A DNA stretch of 64,000 nucleotides from Combretum micranthum (GCA_024138025.1 JAMXBD010000024.1:1736001-1800000), one strand, 5' to 3'. Numbered from the stretch's first letter, positions 21,784 through 32,619 are shown. Translations and numbers: made by a program. The notes: generated by a model from the sequence alone, not told the origin.

Positions 21784-21874
21784 ACAAGCACGTAATAGAA
21801 TAGTATTAGAGGAAGCAACGGAAGATTTCCTTTCACCCGCAGTGGAAGCAATTCATTGGCTGCTTAAGAGCTAA
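21784..21874 (+). pseudogene. possible orphan terminal exon of a host gene
   Basis: Directly after a T-rich tract and TTGTAG, the plus strand opens into 29 codons ending in TAA (21872-21874). The translation begins QARNRIVLEEATED and ends SPAVEAIHWLLKS. Base composition and amino-acid mix look like real plant coding sequence, unlike anything else here outside retroelements. I do not recognise the family and found no upstream exons, so it may be a transduplicated gene fragment, the end of a decayed gene, or chance. The first base (A at 21784) would finish a split codon. Confidence 0.35.
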
Positions 21875-22320
21875 TGTTTGACCTTTGGTTGTCTTTCCAG
21901 TCCTGGCACGTCGTACTAAATAATGTTGGGATTTACGGAGTGGCATTTCCATCTATCGATGTAAACATATCGTTTGTCACATCAAGTTTGTATGGTAAAA
22001 CGGCGTGCCCAGAAAGCTTGATTTCCTCTTTCGTCTGTCAAAAGCAGCAAGATTTTTAATAGTGGAGAATAATGTTTTGTATTTTCTTTTCCGAAAAAGC
22101 AAAGAAAATATTAAAACGTTCGTCCTTCTAAACAAGCTGGATTTTTCTACACTATACTCAACAGATTTGTCAATTATCATTGAAATTTTATTACTAATTA
22201 CTAATATCAAATGGTCTATTTATATGCGAATACTGACTATTCTTTGATCCTTTTCTTTATGTTCTTTTGGCAATTAGTGCACATCGTGGAAACTATTGGC
22301 TTTACCCATTATCTATTGGC
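21875..22320. other. sequence downstream of candidate exon
   Basis: Less AT-rich up to about 22050 and not matched to other parts of the window; possibly a 3' UTR or low-copy DNA. An open frame of about 60 codons (21874-22059) was not recognised. Confidence 0.35.
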
Positions 22321-22328
22321 TTGGGCTT

Positions 22329-23032
22329 TAGGGTGTGCAAAAAAATCGATGAAACCGAAAAACCGAACCGAAACCGTAAAACCAATCCGAAAAATATGGT
22401 TAACCGGTCCATTGGTTTCGGTTTAGGATTACGGTTTTTATTTTTTTCGGTTTTCGGTTTCGGTTTCGGTTTGTAACCACAAAAAACCGATGGTTAACGG
22501 TTAACCGTTTCAGTATTTATAAATATATTATATATATAATTTATATATACAAATAATTATTTTTTTATATATATACATATGATTTTCATATACATATAAT
22601 TTACCTATGTTAATATTCCTTGAATTTCGATTAAAATACTATTGTCCTATAATTAATGGAGTTAATTTGGTAATTGATTTAGTTTGATTTTATTGATAAT
22701 GATACATTCAAAGGTTCATTTTTCTCCTTTTCCTTAATTTCATTTTCTTTTTTTTTAGCTCTAGTAATATATATAATAATTTAAAGAAAAACTTTATGAT
22801 AAAGGCTAAAAAAAGGTTTTTTGAAATTATCAATTTGATTTGTTGAAACTATTACGCTAAATGATTAAAAACCGAAAACCGAATAAATTAACCGAATAAA
22901 ACGGTTAACCATTAAGGCGGTTAACCGTTTATAATGGACCGGTTAAGGATCGGGATATTTAAAAACCGATAATTACAGTTAGGTTCAAAAAATAAGACCA
23001 CGGACTGGTTAACCGGTCCATGAACACCCCTA
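22329..23032. mobile_element. hAT-type MITE, copy 2 (inverted relative to copy 1)
   Basis: A 704 bp element with ends TAGGGTGTGCA and TGAACACCCCTA and a perfect 8-bp TSD TTGGGCTT (22321-22328, 23033-23040). The reverse complement matches 16383-17057 throughout, including the GGTTAACC palindromes and the AT-rich middle. Terminal AACCGAAACCG-type repeats are dense in the first and last 150 bp. Non-coding and non-autonomous. Confidence 0.93.
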
Positions 23033-23040
23033 TTGGGCTT

Positions 23041-23373
23041 ATCCTCTTACCCTTATCTTCTACCAAACAAAACAATGATCAGTTGCTATCTATTATGATT
23101 CACACACCCAACCATATAACCACAACCACGTATTGTGTTTATAACTAAAATTATTGTTTTTATGCAAAACTAATAAAAAAATAAATTGAGAGTTATATAT
23201 AAGATATTAATTGACAAGTGAGTATTGATAACCATTTATAATTATAAAATAAAATGAATTATTTTAGATGTATGTTCTAGATAAAGTAAAATAGAGTCGA
23301 ATAAATAATGATGATAATGATAATAATAATAATAAATGGTATAACAGCCTACCCATAATTTGATCCTAACTAA
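23041..23373. other. AT-rich sequence without identifiable feature
   Basis: It contains a short (ATA/ATG)n-like run at 23308-23336; nothing else was seen. Confidence 0.4.
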
Positions 23374-23816
23374 TGTGCACAACAATTGTAGTAGATATTA
23401 AAATTTTTCGAATACAGAGATACACACAATTGAGGGCAATGTTTTTGTATTTTTTTTCTATATATTTTTGTGAGTCATCATCCACTGTATATATAGGAGT
23501 GATGGCCAATTTGTTACATGGAAATTTGTAATTCCTCAATACATGGACAGGTAGCAATAAATTACAAATCTATGCCTAACAAACTATATTCGAATGCTGA
23601 TATGGTTAATATTCTTTACTATGCTATAGAAATGTAGTTGATAATAAGGCTTGTGAAATTAAGCCCATTACTTATTTAATCTCAGCCCAAAGGACTAAGC
23701 CCGTAACCATTCTCACTAGACTTCTCATTCTTTCCACCGATAGGATCTATTGTCTTATCTCTTACTCCTGTTGAGCTTGATGTCGGAAATCTTAGGAATG
23801 AGTCGTCCCTACATCA
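23374..23816 (-). repeat. 3' LTR of chromovirus
   Basis: A 443 bp LTR with ends TGTGCACAACAATTG and CCTACATCA. A TATA box on the minus strand (CTATATATACAG) is at 23487-23498. Confidence 0.88.
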
Positions 23817-23819
23817 GAT

Positions 23820-24072
23820 TTCCCTTTTCAAGAACCCTTGTCCATAAGGGTTCATTTTTGAATCGCAAAGCTAAATCTATTACAAACTCCCAAGTAGCTT
23901 GATTTTCAGGCTTATTTTTCCATTTCACTAACATGAGAGTGTCTGCTGTAGGTTCGCGTTTCACCAACCCTTTTTCCAAGATGGATTCCGGTTCCCAAGC
24001 ATCAGAAGCAAGGAGTGTTGGTAGATCTGATGTTATCGAGTCTCGTCCAGGAACAAAACCCTTCAATTGCAA
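23820..24072 (-). pseudogene. integrase C-terminal tail with chromodomain
   Basis: The minus-strand frame contains EPESILEKGLVKREPTAD, LVKWKNKPENQATWEFVIDL and ALRFKNEP. The LVKW...P...ATWE pattern is the chromodomain found at the end of chromovirus integrases, which steers insertion to particular chromatin. The frame runs to the 3' LTR. It is split from the integrase core by frame damage. Confidence 0.85.
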
Positions 24073-24345
24073 TACATGAAAGCTGGGTGGATGGTTAAGC
24101 CTACTGGAAATTCAAGTCGGTAAGTCACCTCTCTAATTTTGTCAATTATCTTGTACTGCTATAGTACTTAGGACTTAATTTATGATTCTGATGTTGTTTG
24201 ATGCTGTGCTGTTTGTATGGTTGTAATTTAACTAGTAGCAATCACCAATTCGAAAAATCCTCTCAGATCTCTTCTTATTCGCCATTAGCTTCATCCTATC
24301 TTAAGCCCTCCTAAGATGAAATTGTAGAGTTCTTAGGGTTTTCTC

Positions 24346-25056
24346 TCATTTAGTTAGCATCTTATCAACTAGATCATTCCTTGAATCCCTTGGTACATAT
24401 GGCAAGTGTATAGGGGGTAGATATCCATATAACACCTTGAACGGAGTAGTCTTAGCTCTCGGATAGTAATTGGTGTTGTACCACCACTCGATCAAAGCTA
24501 AATATTCAACCCATCGTCTTGGTTTATCATTGATCATACATCTTAAATAAGTTTCTAGACACATATTCACTGCTTCTATTTAGACATCGATTGCGGATGG
24601 TAAGTAGTAGATAACCTTAGTTCAACTCCTTGTAGCTTAAAGAATTCATTCCAAAAATGACTGATGAAAATGGGATCTCTATCACTTACTATTGAATTAG
24701 GAAGTCCATGCAATGGTACAGCTTACCTATCTGTGGAGCAGTGTAAAGGTGTGCTAAACCAATAAAGTGAGCATACTTACTGAGTTGGTCAACTACCACC
24801 ATGATCACATCTCTTCCATGTGATTTTGGTAGTCCTTCAATGAAGTCTATTGAGATATCAATCTAATATCCTCTAGAATAGGCAGTGGTTGTAATAGCCC
24901 AGGTTGTGCTACATTCTCATATTTGTGGCATTGACATACCCCACACTCCCTTACATATTGCCTTACATCCCTTTCCATTCCCTTCCAATAGTAAATGAAT
25001 GTGATGTTCATGTCCTCTTGTTGGTGGAAGGGTGTGAGGTTCTTCAAAGAGGTCAT
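24346..25056 (-). pseudogene. integrase zinc finger and core, broken
   Basis: Piece 24847-25056 contains YYWKGMERDVRQYVRECGVC and QCHKYENVAQPGLLQPLP, the HHCC zinc-binding end of integrase. Piece 24346-24570 contains LETYLRCMINDKPRRWVEYL, EWWYNTNYYPRAKTTPFKVL and YGYLPP, the end of the DDE core. The middle lies in other frames with stops. Integrase would insert the cDNA copy into the host genome; this copy cannot. Confidence 0.85.
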
Positions 25057-25141
25057 GAAAATCTTCCAATAGATCCAATATACAGGGTGGACTAGGTTTT
25101 ATTTTTTCCCATATTGATCTTAATTGCTTAGTAACCACCAT
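25030..25141 (-). pseudogene. RT N-terminal stub fused to integrase
   Basis: The minus-strand frame reads ILDLLEDFHDLFEEPHTLPP and TRGHEHHIHL, the lead-in to gypsy reverse transcriptase. Within a few codons the sequence becomes, in a shifted frame, YYWKGMERDV of the integrase zinc finger. The whole RT catalytic core and RNase H are therefore missing at about 25020-25040. Confidence 0.8.
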
Positions 25142-25396
25142 CCAACATTGAACCTTCCCTGGAGATTTATCCTTAGCAAGTAATTTACTAAGACTTTATC
25201 CATCAATAGCCTTCAATGGGTCCTTCATTCCTTGTAGTTTGCAAGGCTTCCCTTTATAAGTAAATTCCATGGTGAGGTTACAAAAATTCCATACAATATT
25301 CCCCAATTGCCTCAACCATGGTATCCCCAAAACAACATCTTCTCTTTCCAGTGGTAATACATGGAATTCTAACTCAAAAGTATGCCCTTATATAAC

Positions 25397-25840
25397 TCAG
25401 TTGAGTTGCAGTATGACTCCTTTTGTGAGCATAGACATTCCATCAGCTAAAGCCACCTTAACCGCCCTCATATCTTCAACCACACATCCCAATCCTTTAG
25501 TAACTCTTTCATCCAAGAAATTCAACAAACTCCTAAAGTCAAGAAATACTCCTAACTTCCTCCTCTTATAATAAGCTAACAATCTCATCATATCAAATTC
25601 ATGAATTTGATTGACGGCACTTAACTTTAGCTTCGATATCTCATCCCCCAATGCTAACTCATCACCATAGCCCTGCTTTACTAAGTTCTCCTCCTCTTCC
25701 TCTACTAACAACATCCTCAATGGTTTATTCTTGCATCTGTGACCCAGACCAAAGGCTTCATCACACCAAAAGCATTGTCGTTTTCTCCTCTTCTCCTCCA
25801 TATGTCCACTTCCTTGGGTTTTCACCATCCAACCCCTAAA
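25397..25840 (-). pseudogene. Gag zinc knuckle and protease, start deleted
   Basis: The frame begins almost at the PBS. It contains CFWCDEAFGLGHRCKNK, a chromovirus-type nucleocapsid knuckle, then the acidic VEEEEENLVKQGYGDEL linker. The protease follows: LGVFLDFRSLLNFLDERV and TKGLGCVVEDMRAVKVAL stand where D-S/T-G-S-(T)-x-N-F-I is expected. The catalytic Asp is kept but the Gly is lost. All of the Gag capsid region normally between PBS and knuckle is absent. Confidence 0.82.
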
Positions 25841-25841
25841 G

Positions 25842-25853
25842 GCTCTGATACCA
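25842..25853 (-). other. primer-binding site of chromovirus
   Basis: The minus strand reads TGGTATCAGAGC, a perfect match to the initiator tRNA-Met type, five bases from the LTR. Confidence 0.9.
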
Positions 25854-25858
25854 ATTAA

Positions 25859-26257
25859 TGTGTACAACAATTGTAGTAGAAATTAAAATTCTCTGAATAT
25901 AGAGATACACACAATTGAGGCAATTTTTTGGTATTTTTTCTTATATATTTTTGTGAGTCATCATCCACTTTATATATAGGAGTGATGCTAAGTTTTTTAC
26001 ATGGAAATTTGTAATTCCTCAATACATACAAATCTACGCCTAACAAACCATATTCGTATGCTGATATGGTTAATATTCTTTACTATGCTATAGAAATGCA
26101 GCTGATTATAAGGCATGTGAATTACACCCATTACTAATCCCGGCCCAAAGGACCAAGCCCATAACCATTCTCACTAAACTTCCCATTCTTTCCACCAATA
26201 GGATCTATTGTTGAGATTGATGTTGGAAACCCTAAGAATGAGTACGTCCCTACATCA
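25859..26257 (-). repeat. 5' LTR of chromovirus
   Basis: A 399 bp LTR, same ends as 23374-23816 with several small deletions; by eye about 85-90% alike where aligned. Confidence 0.88.
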
Positions 26258-26333
26258 CTGATCTTTAAATTTTGTCAAAATTCAATAACGCATTGATGTG
26301 CGTTTACTAGATATTCCACTGATATCCCATCAC

Positions 26334-26923
26334 TGTCAAGTCCCAATGGGTCCTTTAAATATGACAGCCTACCATACACAATATTAAAACTTGAGAATAA
26401 CTATCTTAGTCACTTAGAAGCTTTCATATTGGTATGTACGTTCACAATAAAGAGAGACCGGTGGAGTTATGCATTTTAAGATAATGGCAGTGGAATATAC
26501 AAAATAACACTTAATATAATTCATCAAAATATGAAGTTTTATAACTTCAACGGGGCATTCCCTAGATGAGTCTCCACAATAACAAAGTTTTACTAGAAAA
26601 ATAACTAAAACTAGAATATTTTAGAAAACATATAATCTAAAATCTTTAAATAGAATTCTTCAAAAGCTCCCAAAAAATGTAGGTTCTACCCAAATAGTCA
26701 TGGTGGTCTTAGGGACAAATACAATAATCCTGCAATATCAAAAATCTATTAGAGAATAAGCATAACTAGCTTAGTGAAATATTTCTTACACAAAATGTAC
26801 TAATAACAAAGCAATCAAACAAGTCTATTAAGCAAGCATATGAAATGCAACAACTATATGATCAAACAATACATACGACTATCTAGTTTCGTATGTAGAA
26901 TGGATTTACCTCTCTATTCGGTG
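26334..26923 (-). repeat. family-X LTR, outermost layer of the nest
   Basis: It starts TGTCAAGTCCCAATGGGTCC, matching the PBS-side end of other family-X LTRs (TGTCACGCCCCGAAGGGTAC at 53602), and follows them for about 590 bp. It is cut at 26924 by another LTR in the opposite orientation. Its remainder must lie to the right of the window. Confidence 0.7.
26757..26905 (-). other. predicted three-hairpin RNA region, copy 3
   Basis: TAAGC/GCTTA (26757-26761 with 26769-26773), ACATACGA/TCGTATGT (26871-26878 with 26889-26896) and GAATGG/CTATTC (26898-26903 with the TATTC arm just after 26913, one G.U pair). The stem sequences are unlike other copies, yet they pair. Confidence 0.45.
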
Positions 26924-28000
26924 TGTAAACTCCTGAATTTTTCATAATTATTAGAAAATAATCCTAGAAGTTAAACACCAAAACCGAGACCTTGAAAATC
27001 AACGTAAGTAAAAACCAAATTCTAAATAAGGTCAAATACGAAAAATTCTTAACCTTGAGAAAAATAGAAACTTCAAAATAAATAGAAAATCCAACAATTG
27101 ATTGATTTAACATCTGTACACCAATTAAATCATCTATCCAATTCCTAACACATAAATCAAGATGATATATTTAAATAACGCTCGACAACAAAATATTAAG
27201 ACCTTAAATCTTTTGGTGAATTTTAGAATAAAAAACTTTAATTTTCACCAAAAGTCAAACTGAGTCAACCCAAAACCCTAGACTCGGTTAAACGACCCTA
27301 GGACTGAAAAATATTAAATAATTATAAATAAAATGAAATAAATCATAGATGTTGAACTAAAAATATAATACGAACAAAATCCCAAAATTTTATGATCTTA
27401 CGAATAACTGAACAAAACCGGAAGTCAAACCAGAACCCTAAAAGTTAACAAAGTTTACAATAAACCTTAGTGTTTAAGATCCGACATTCCCGCGCTCTTA
27501 TTTCTAAACAACGGAACATAACTAATTGTTGATAATAGTTCGTAATAATATAGAGAAGCTTAAAATATAAGATTGGTAAATTTCTAGTGTCCTTCGAATC
27601 CGAACGGGATCGATTTTTGAAAACTGTGCCTTGGTACACCGGAAGCAAAAATATTCTGTTAATTCCAATAGACTCGTAAAACTATAAGGTTTCCAAAAAT
27701 ATCAGTTTTAAAATTTTTCAGCAACTACAAATTACATATATCGTATTTATACGCGTATTTTTATTACTACCGGTATTTTATTTGTCTAACCGACTATTCA
27801 TTATCCTATCTTACTATTCAATACTATTTATCTATCTCTACTTTTTCTTACTACCCATTTTATTATCTGTACGCCTATTTTCTTACTTTTTATTTTTTCA
27901 ATACATCTTATATCAAATCATATCTTACATATTAATTATTTTCTTACAAAATATAAACAAAATCAACTCACTCCCTCTCTCCTCCCCTTAGAACCGGCGC
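26924..28000 (+). repeat. plus-strand family-X LTR, left part (U3)
   Basis: TGTAAACTCCTGAATTTTTC resembles the start of the LTR at 39037 (TGTAAGCCCCGGAAAATTTC). It runs to CCTTAGAACCGGCGC, where E1 is inserted; GGCGC (27996-28000) is the left target duplication. The LTR resumes at 51413. Confidence 0.75.
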
Positions 28001-28085
28001 TGTCATGCCCCAGAGGGTACCCTAAATGTAATAGTCTGCCATATGCTAAATAAGACTTTAGAATCATTACACAGTCATTGAAACC

Positions 28086-29826
28086 CACGAGAGAAACTAT
28101 CCAGTCCATGACTTGGAGCTGGCTGCAGTGATTCTAGCATTGAAGCTTTGGAGACATCACTTATTTGGTGAAAAGTGCAAAATCTTCACCGACCACAAAA
28201 TTTAAAGTATATCTTTACTCAAAAAGAATTGAACATGCATCAGAGAAGATGGCTTGAGTTAATAAAGGATTATGATCTTGAAATTCTTTATCACCCGGGA
28301 AAAGCTAATAGTGTGGCAAAGGCATTAAGTAGGAAAAAGCAAATGAATATGGTTACCATGGTTACAAATCAAAGAGAGTTGCAAGAGGATCTTCGAAAAT
28401 TGAATGTTGAAGTTACTATGGATAAAGTTGAGATTATGTTGGCAAGTTTAATTCTACAACCTACCATATTGGAACAGATTAAGCAAGGACAACAAGAAGA
28501 ACCAGAAAGCCAAAGTTTAAGAAGTGATATATTGGAAGGAAAGAAGAAGGATATGAGAGTAGACAATGAAGGAGTTATCAGATTTAGAGATAGGATCTAT
28601 GTGCCAGAGATCTATGATTTAAGGAAACAAATCATGAAAGAAGCTCATTCGTCTTCATATTCGATTCACCCGGGAACCACCATGATGTATAAAGATTTGA
28701 AGAAAAATTTATGATGGGAAGGTTTAAAGAGAGATATTGCTCAATATGTCTCCAAGTGTTTGACTTGTCAACAAATCAAAATTGAGCACCAAAGACCCGT
28801 AGAAACTTCAACCTCTACTGTACTCGAATGGAAATGAGAAGATATCACCATGGATTTTATATCGGCTTTACCCAAGACTATTACTAAGTACGAAGTCATA
28901 TGGGTGATCGTGGACAGATTAACGAAATCGGCTCATTTCATACCTTTGAAGGTAGGAGATTCCTTAGAGAAGATGGCACATATATATATTAAAGAGATAG
29001 TGAGACTACATGGGATTCCAAAGACAATTACTTCCGATAGAGATTTTCGTTTTGTCAGTCGGTTCTGGAAAAGTTTACATGCTGCCTTGGGTACTTAGCT
29101 TCAGTTTAGCACTGCATTTCATCCACAAACAGATGAACAATCAGAGAGAACGATTCAGATCTTGGAAGATATGCTGAGAGCATGTGCTTTAGACTTTGGC
29201 AATAGGTAGGATACTTATTTGCCACTCGTTAAATTTGCTTACAACAATAGCTTCCAAGCAACAATTCAAATGGTGCCCTATGAAGCACTTTATGGTAGGA
29301 AATGCAGATCTCCAGTACACTGGGATGAAGTGGGTGAAAGAGCTATTTTGGGTCCTGAATTAGTGCAACAAGTAATGGATAAGATTCAAGAGATAAAACA
29401 AAGGATGAAAACAGCTCAAGATCGGTATTTCTCAAAATCTCTCCAACAAAGGGTGTGATCAGATTTGGGGCTAAAGGAAAATTGACCCAAGATACATTGG
29501 TCCATATGAGATTTTAGAGAGAATTGGACCATTAGCTTATCGATTGGCTCTACCCCCGAATTTGTCGAAGTGCATGATGTATTCCATGTATCTCAGCTCC
29601 GGAAGTGTATCAATCCTGATTCCATCATCTCTACATACAACCAGAGATTCAACCGAATTTGAGTACAGTTGAGAAGCCGATCAAAATCCTGGATAGAATT
29701 GATAAAGTGTTGAGGAGGAAGGTAATTCCTTTTGTAAAATTCTTGTGGACGGGCCAAACTGAAAGAGAAGCAACTTGGGAGCCTGAGGATGAAATGAGAC
29801 TAAAGTATCCTGAGTTATTTGAGTAG
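28086..29826 (+). pseudogene. E3 pol fragment: RNase H, integrase, chromodomain-like tail
   Basis: It opens with HERNYPVHDLELAAVILALK and LWRHHLFGEKCKIFTDHK (RNase H). A one-base loss near 28200 shifts to the frame with MHQRRWLELIKDYDLEILYH. Then come [15 protein letters not shown] (zinc finger), VDRLTKSAHFIPLKV and KTITSDRDFRFVSRFW (integrase core), FAYNNSFQATIQMVPYEALY (end of core), and after another frame break VIPFVKFLWTGQTEREATWE with EMRLKYPELFE at the C-terminus. Frame 28175-29458 is continuous apart from stops at 28712, about 28835, 29096, 29207 and 29456. Two of these stand where Trp is expected (ALEWK-Trp-ED and GNR-Trp-DT). Confidence 0.92.
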
Positions 29827-29862
29827 TGATTAAGGTATGTTAAGTTTCAAGGACGAAACTTC

Positions 29863-29878
29863 TTAAAGGAGGGAAGAA
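29863..29878 (+). other. polypurine tract of E3
   Basis: TTAAAGGAGGGAAGAA directly before the LTR start TGAAATAACC, preceded by AAGGACGAAACTTC; the classic plant gypsy arrangement. Confidence 0.9.
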
Positions 29879-32619
29879 TGAAATAACCATGAAATTTTCA
29901 ACTTATATTTTATATGTGTTATTGAATTTATACATGCTTTTGGTATGTATTGAATATGATTTGTGTTCATGAATAATTATGTGTTTTATTATTGTGTTAA
30001 ATATTCAAATACTCTAGAATTTATTAAATTTTTAGTTCATGAAATTTAAATTGCATTAACATGTAAGAATTATATTTGGAATGTATTAAAATGAGTAAAT
30101 AGATCCATGTACATAAGCCTCACATAGCATAATTTTTTTTTTACCTTAAAGGGAGCTTAAACACCACATTAATTAACCAAAGACAAGTTTATTAATTAGC
30201 AATTGATAAGTCATTAAATCCCCTAACCTCTTATGCCTCAAAAGTCAAAACTTGAGATAATATCAACTCAAATAGTGCAAAATTCGTGCACAATTTTCAA
30301 ACTCCTAAACATGCCTCCAAAAGCTTCAAAACACAATTTTCTTCTTCTCCAAAGCTCTCCCATGGATCTATATAGAAGCCTTTCATCTTCTACACTTTCC
30401 ACCATCAAAAGCATGCTAGAGGATCACAAACCAAGGCCTAAAGTTCTATTGGTAAGTATGTTTTTCATGTCTTCAAAATATGCAAGTTCATTGTTTCTTA
30501 GCAATAGGTTTTAAGCTTAAATTGTGTTTGATGACTTATATACTTTGTTGGTTGTATGAGGAGTGTTTTGTTGTTATAGGAGTTAGTGGTATATGTAGTA
30601 TAAGAGATTAGAAGTGTTGAGCAATGCAAATGGTTGATGACTAAATGTTGGGTGTAGTGATTTGGGGTTTGAAGTATGATTTGTGTATGATGATTTGTGG
30701 TGGAGAGTTTGATGTTGTGAGTTGGAGTTTATGTTGTTTGAATAATGTAATGAACATATAACAAGCGTTGGGAAGTTTAGGCTAAGTTTGAGAATTTTTT
30801 GAAAGTGAACAAAGTGTAATAAAATAGGGGAAATCAAAAACATTTTCGTATAGGCTAAATTTTGTTCATACGCCAGCATCTGGGGTTTCTACGCCGCCAG
30901 CTTATAGGCGGTGTTGGAAGCGAACAGAGTTAAATTTGTTAAATTCGTTTGAACGCCGCCGGCTTTCGCTGGAAAAGTTAGCTGGCGTTCATTCTTTCAC
31001 ATTGTACGCAGGCTACTGGGAATCCAAAGCCGCCGGCGTATAGTGAGAGGCTGCCAGCGTATCTATGTACGCGGCCAGTTTGTACCTCTCTAGAAGTTTT
31101 GAAAAATTTTGGATTTGCATTCTACACCGGCTCAAAACCGCCGGCGTAGAATGAAGGCAGTCGGTGTACCCTTGAACGCTGCCAACATTGGCAGTGTTGA
31201 TTTTCAGAGTGTTAAACACCGGTTCAAAGCCGCCGGCTTTGAATGCAGGCGTATCCCCTACGCTTTTGAATTTTAAAAACTTTCTTTAAAATTTTCCGAA
31301 GTTTGATATATGATCAATTAAGTATTGGTTAAGTGTTCTATGATATAATAGGATGTTTAAATGCTTTATTATGATTTTGTATTAATTTATTTGAATTTAT
31401 TTGATTAATTGTATTTTCAACTAGATAATTAGTGCTTGAACTAAGTGTGAGTTTGTAATTACTTCTTTTTACAGTTAGTGATCCCCTTTCGGTTATTTCC
31501 ATTGATTCTCGAGCTAGTACAGGTATACAGTAACTTGCTTGTATGTTTGTTAGGATAGGCATACTTAAATTTGACATAAATTCTAAATGACTTAAATATT
31601 ACTTGAATTGCTTGTGTTTTCACCGTTGAATCCGGTCCGAGGAGCGGTAACTTATCATGATGCAATGATATGTTAGTGTAGGCACTTAGGCTAATAGTCA
31701 TGATGCAATGACTAGGCTCGGCGGATAATCGATAGGAAATGTAGTAACTGAGCAACATTTACTTATTCTTAAAAAGAAATAGAATAATTTAATTCAATGT
31801 TTATGGGAGTATGTGAATTAATTTATATTATGGATTGAGTTAAGTGAAGTTGGGCAACGGCTATATAACCTATATGAGATTATTCTTTTCAGTGTAATGT
31901 TATCTAGGAGATATAGATATTCAGGCTATCTATATCAACCCCCTGAGTGTCGTGAGCGTTACTCAGGATCCCCAGAGTCCCATGGCTTGTCCGAGTTTGA
32001 ATACTCCAATGATGATTTGATCAATGAATACTAAAGAATGATAAATGAAACATTAGTATTGCATTGCATTAGTCTAGGTATGATTGTCACTACGCTTTGA
32101 GTGTTGTTGCTGTGTACTGGGCCTTTGGCTCACTATTGCTATATTTCAGGTGATGATGACTGTTATGATGATATGGGCTATGGGTTGGATTGGAGAAGTT
32201 TATGGATGAGTGGTGGAGTAGGAATCGAGTGCAAGATGGCAAGGAAGGAAAACTTTTGAACAAGTTGTTTGGTTCAATATGTATTTTGTATTTTGAATAG
32301 AGGCTTGTTAGTTAAGCCTTGTTTGTATATAAAGACTTAAAGTCTATTTTTCTTGTTTTGTAAAAACTTATGTAAGTTTTGTTGTGTCATGTGCTTGACA
32401 CAAAATTGTAAATTATTTCTTTAAAAGTTCTATATGAATAGATTACTCAAGTGAGCAATCCATTTGTAAAAGTCTTTATATCAAGTTATAGTAGGATTAA
32501 ACAAACAATTCACATAAATTGTTAGATTTAGGACAACCTTACATATAATATGAAAATATCATATGTGGTTGGGGACTTGACTTGCTAAATCTTAAGGATT
32601 GATGGGTCGGGTCTTTACA
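29879..32619 (+). repeat. 3' LTR of E3 (2.74 kb)
   Basis: Ends TGAAATAACCATG and GGGTCTTTACA. A TATA-like TCTATATAGAAGCC is at 30368-30381. A GC-rich block (30868-31252) in otherwise AT-rich DNA holds about ten variants of GCCGCCGGCGTA. The TATTA that follows at 32620 could be the target duplication, but the left copy is deleted. Confidence 0.88.

Larger units (their letters stand above)
23374..26257 (-). mobile_element. internally deleted chromovirus (Ty3/gypsy)
   Basis: A 2.88 kb element with similar LTRs (23374-23816, 25859-26257), a PBS at 25842-25853 and a purine tract next to the left LTR. In sense order the interior keeps a Gag zinc knuckle, protease, the very start of RT, integrase zinc finger and core, and a chromodomain. 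Most of Gag and all of the RT core and RNase H are gone. It is defective in cis. No convincing TSD was found (flanks ACTAA and CTGAT). Confidence 0.88.
28084..32619 (+). mobile_element. E3: 5'-truncated Ty3/gypsy element
   Basis: The 3' half of a plus-strand gypsy element: part of RNase H, integrase, a chromodomain-like tail, PPT and a complete 3' LTR. The 5' LTR, gag, protease and RT are absent. Sequence before 28083 is E1 LTR and sequence after 32619 is E1 LTR again, so a deletion joined E1 to the middle of E3 pol. Confidence 0.88.

Noticed and set aside
24904..25839. Plus-strand frames opposite the chromovirus (24904-25095, 25269-25571, 25651-25839)
   Set aside because: They are antisense shadows of recognisable minus-strand protease and integrase.
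23369..26262. Target duplication for the internally deleted chromovirus
   Set aside because: ACTAA and CTGAT share too little to claim.
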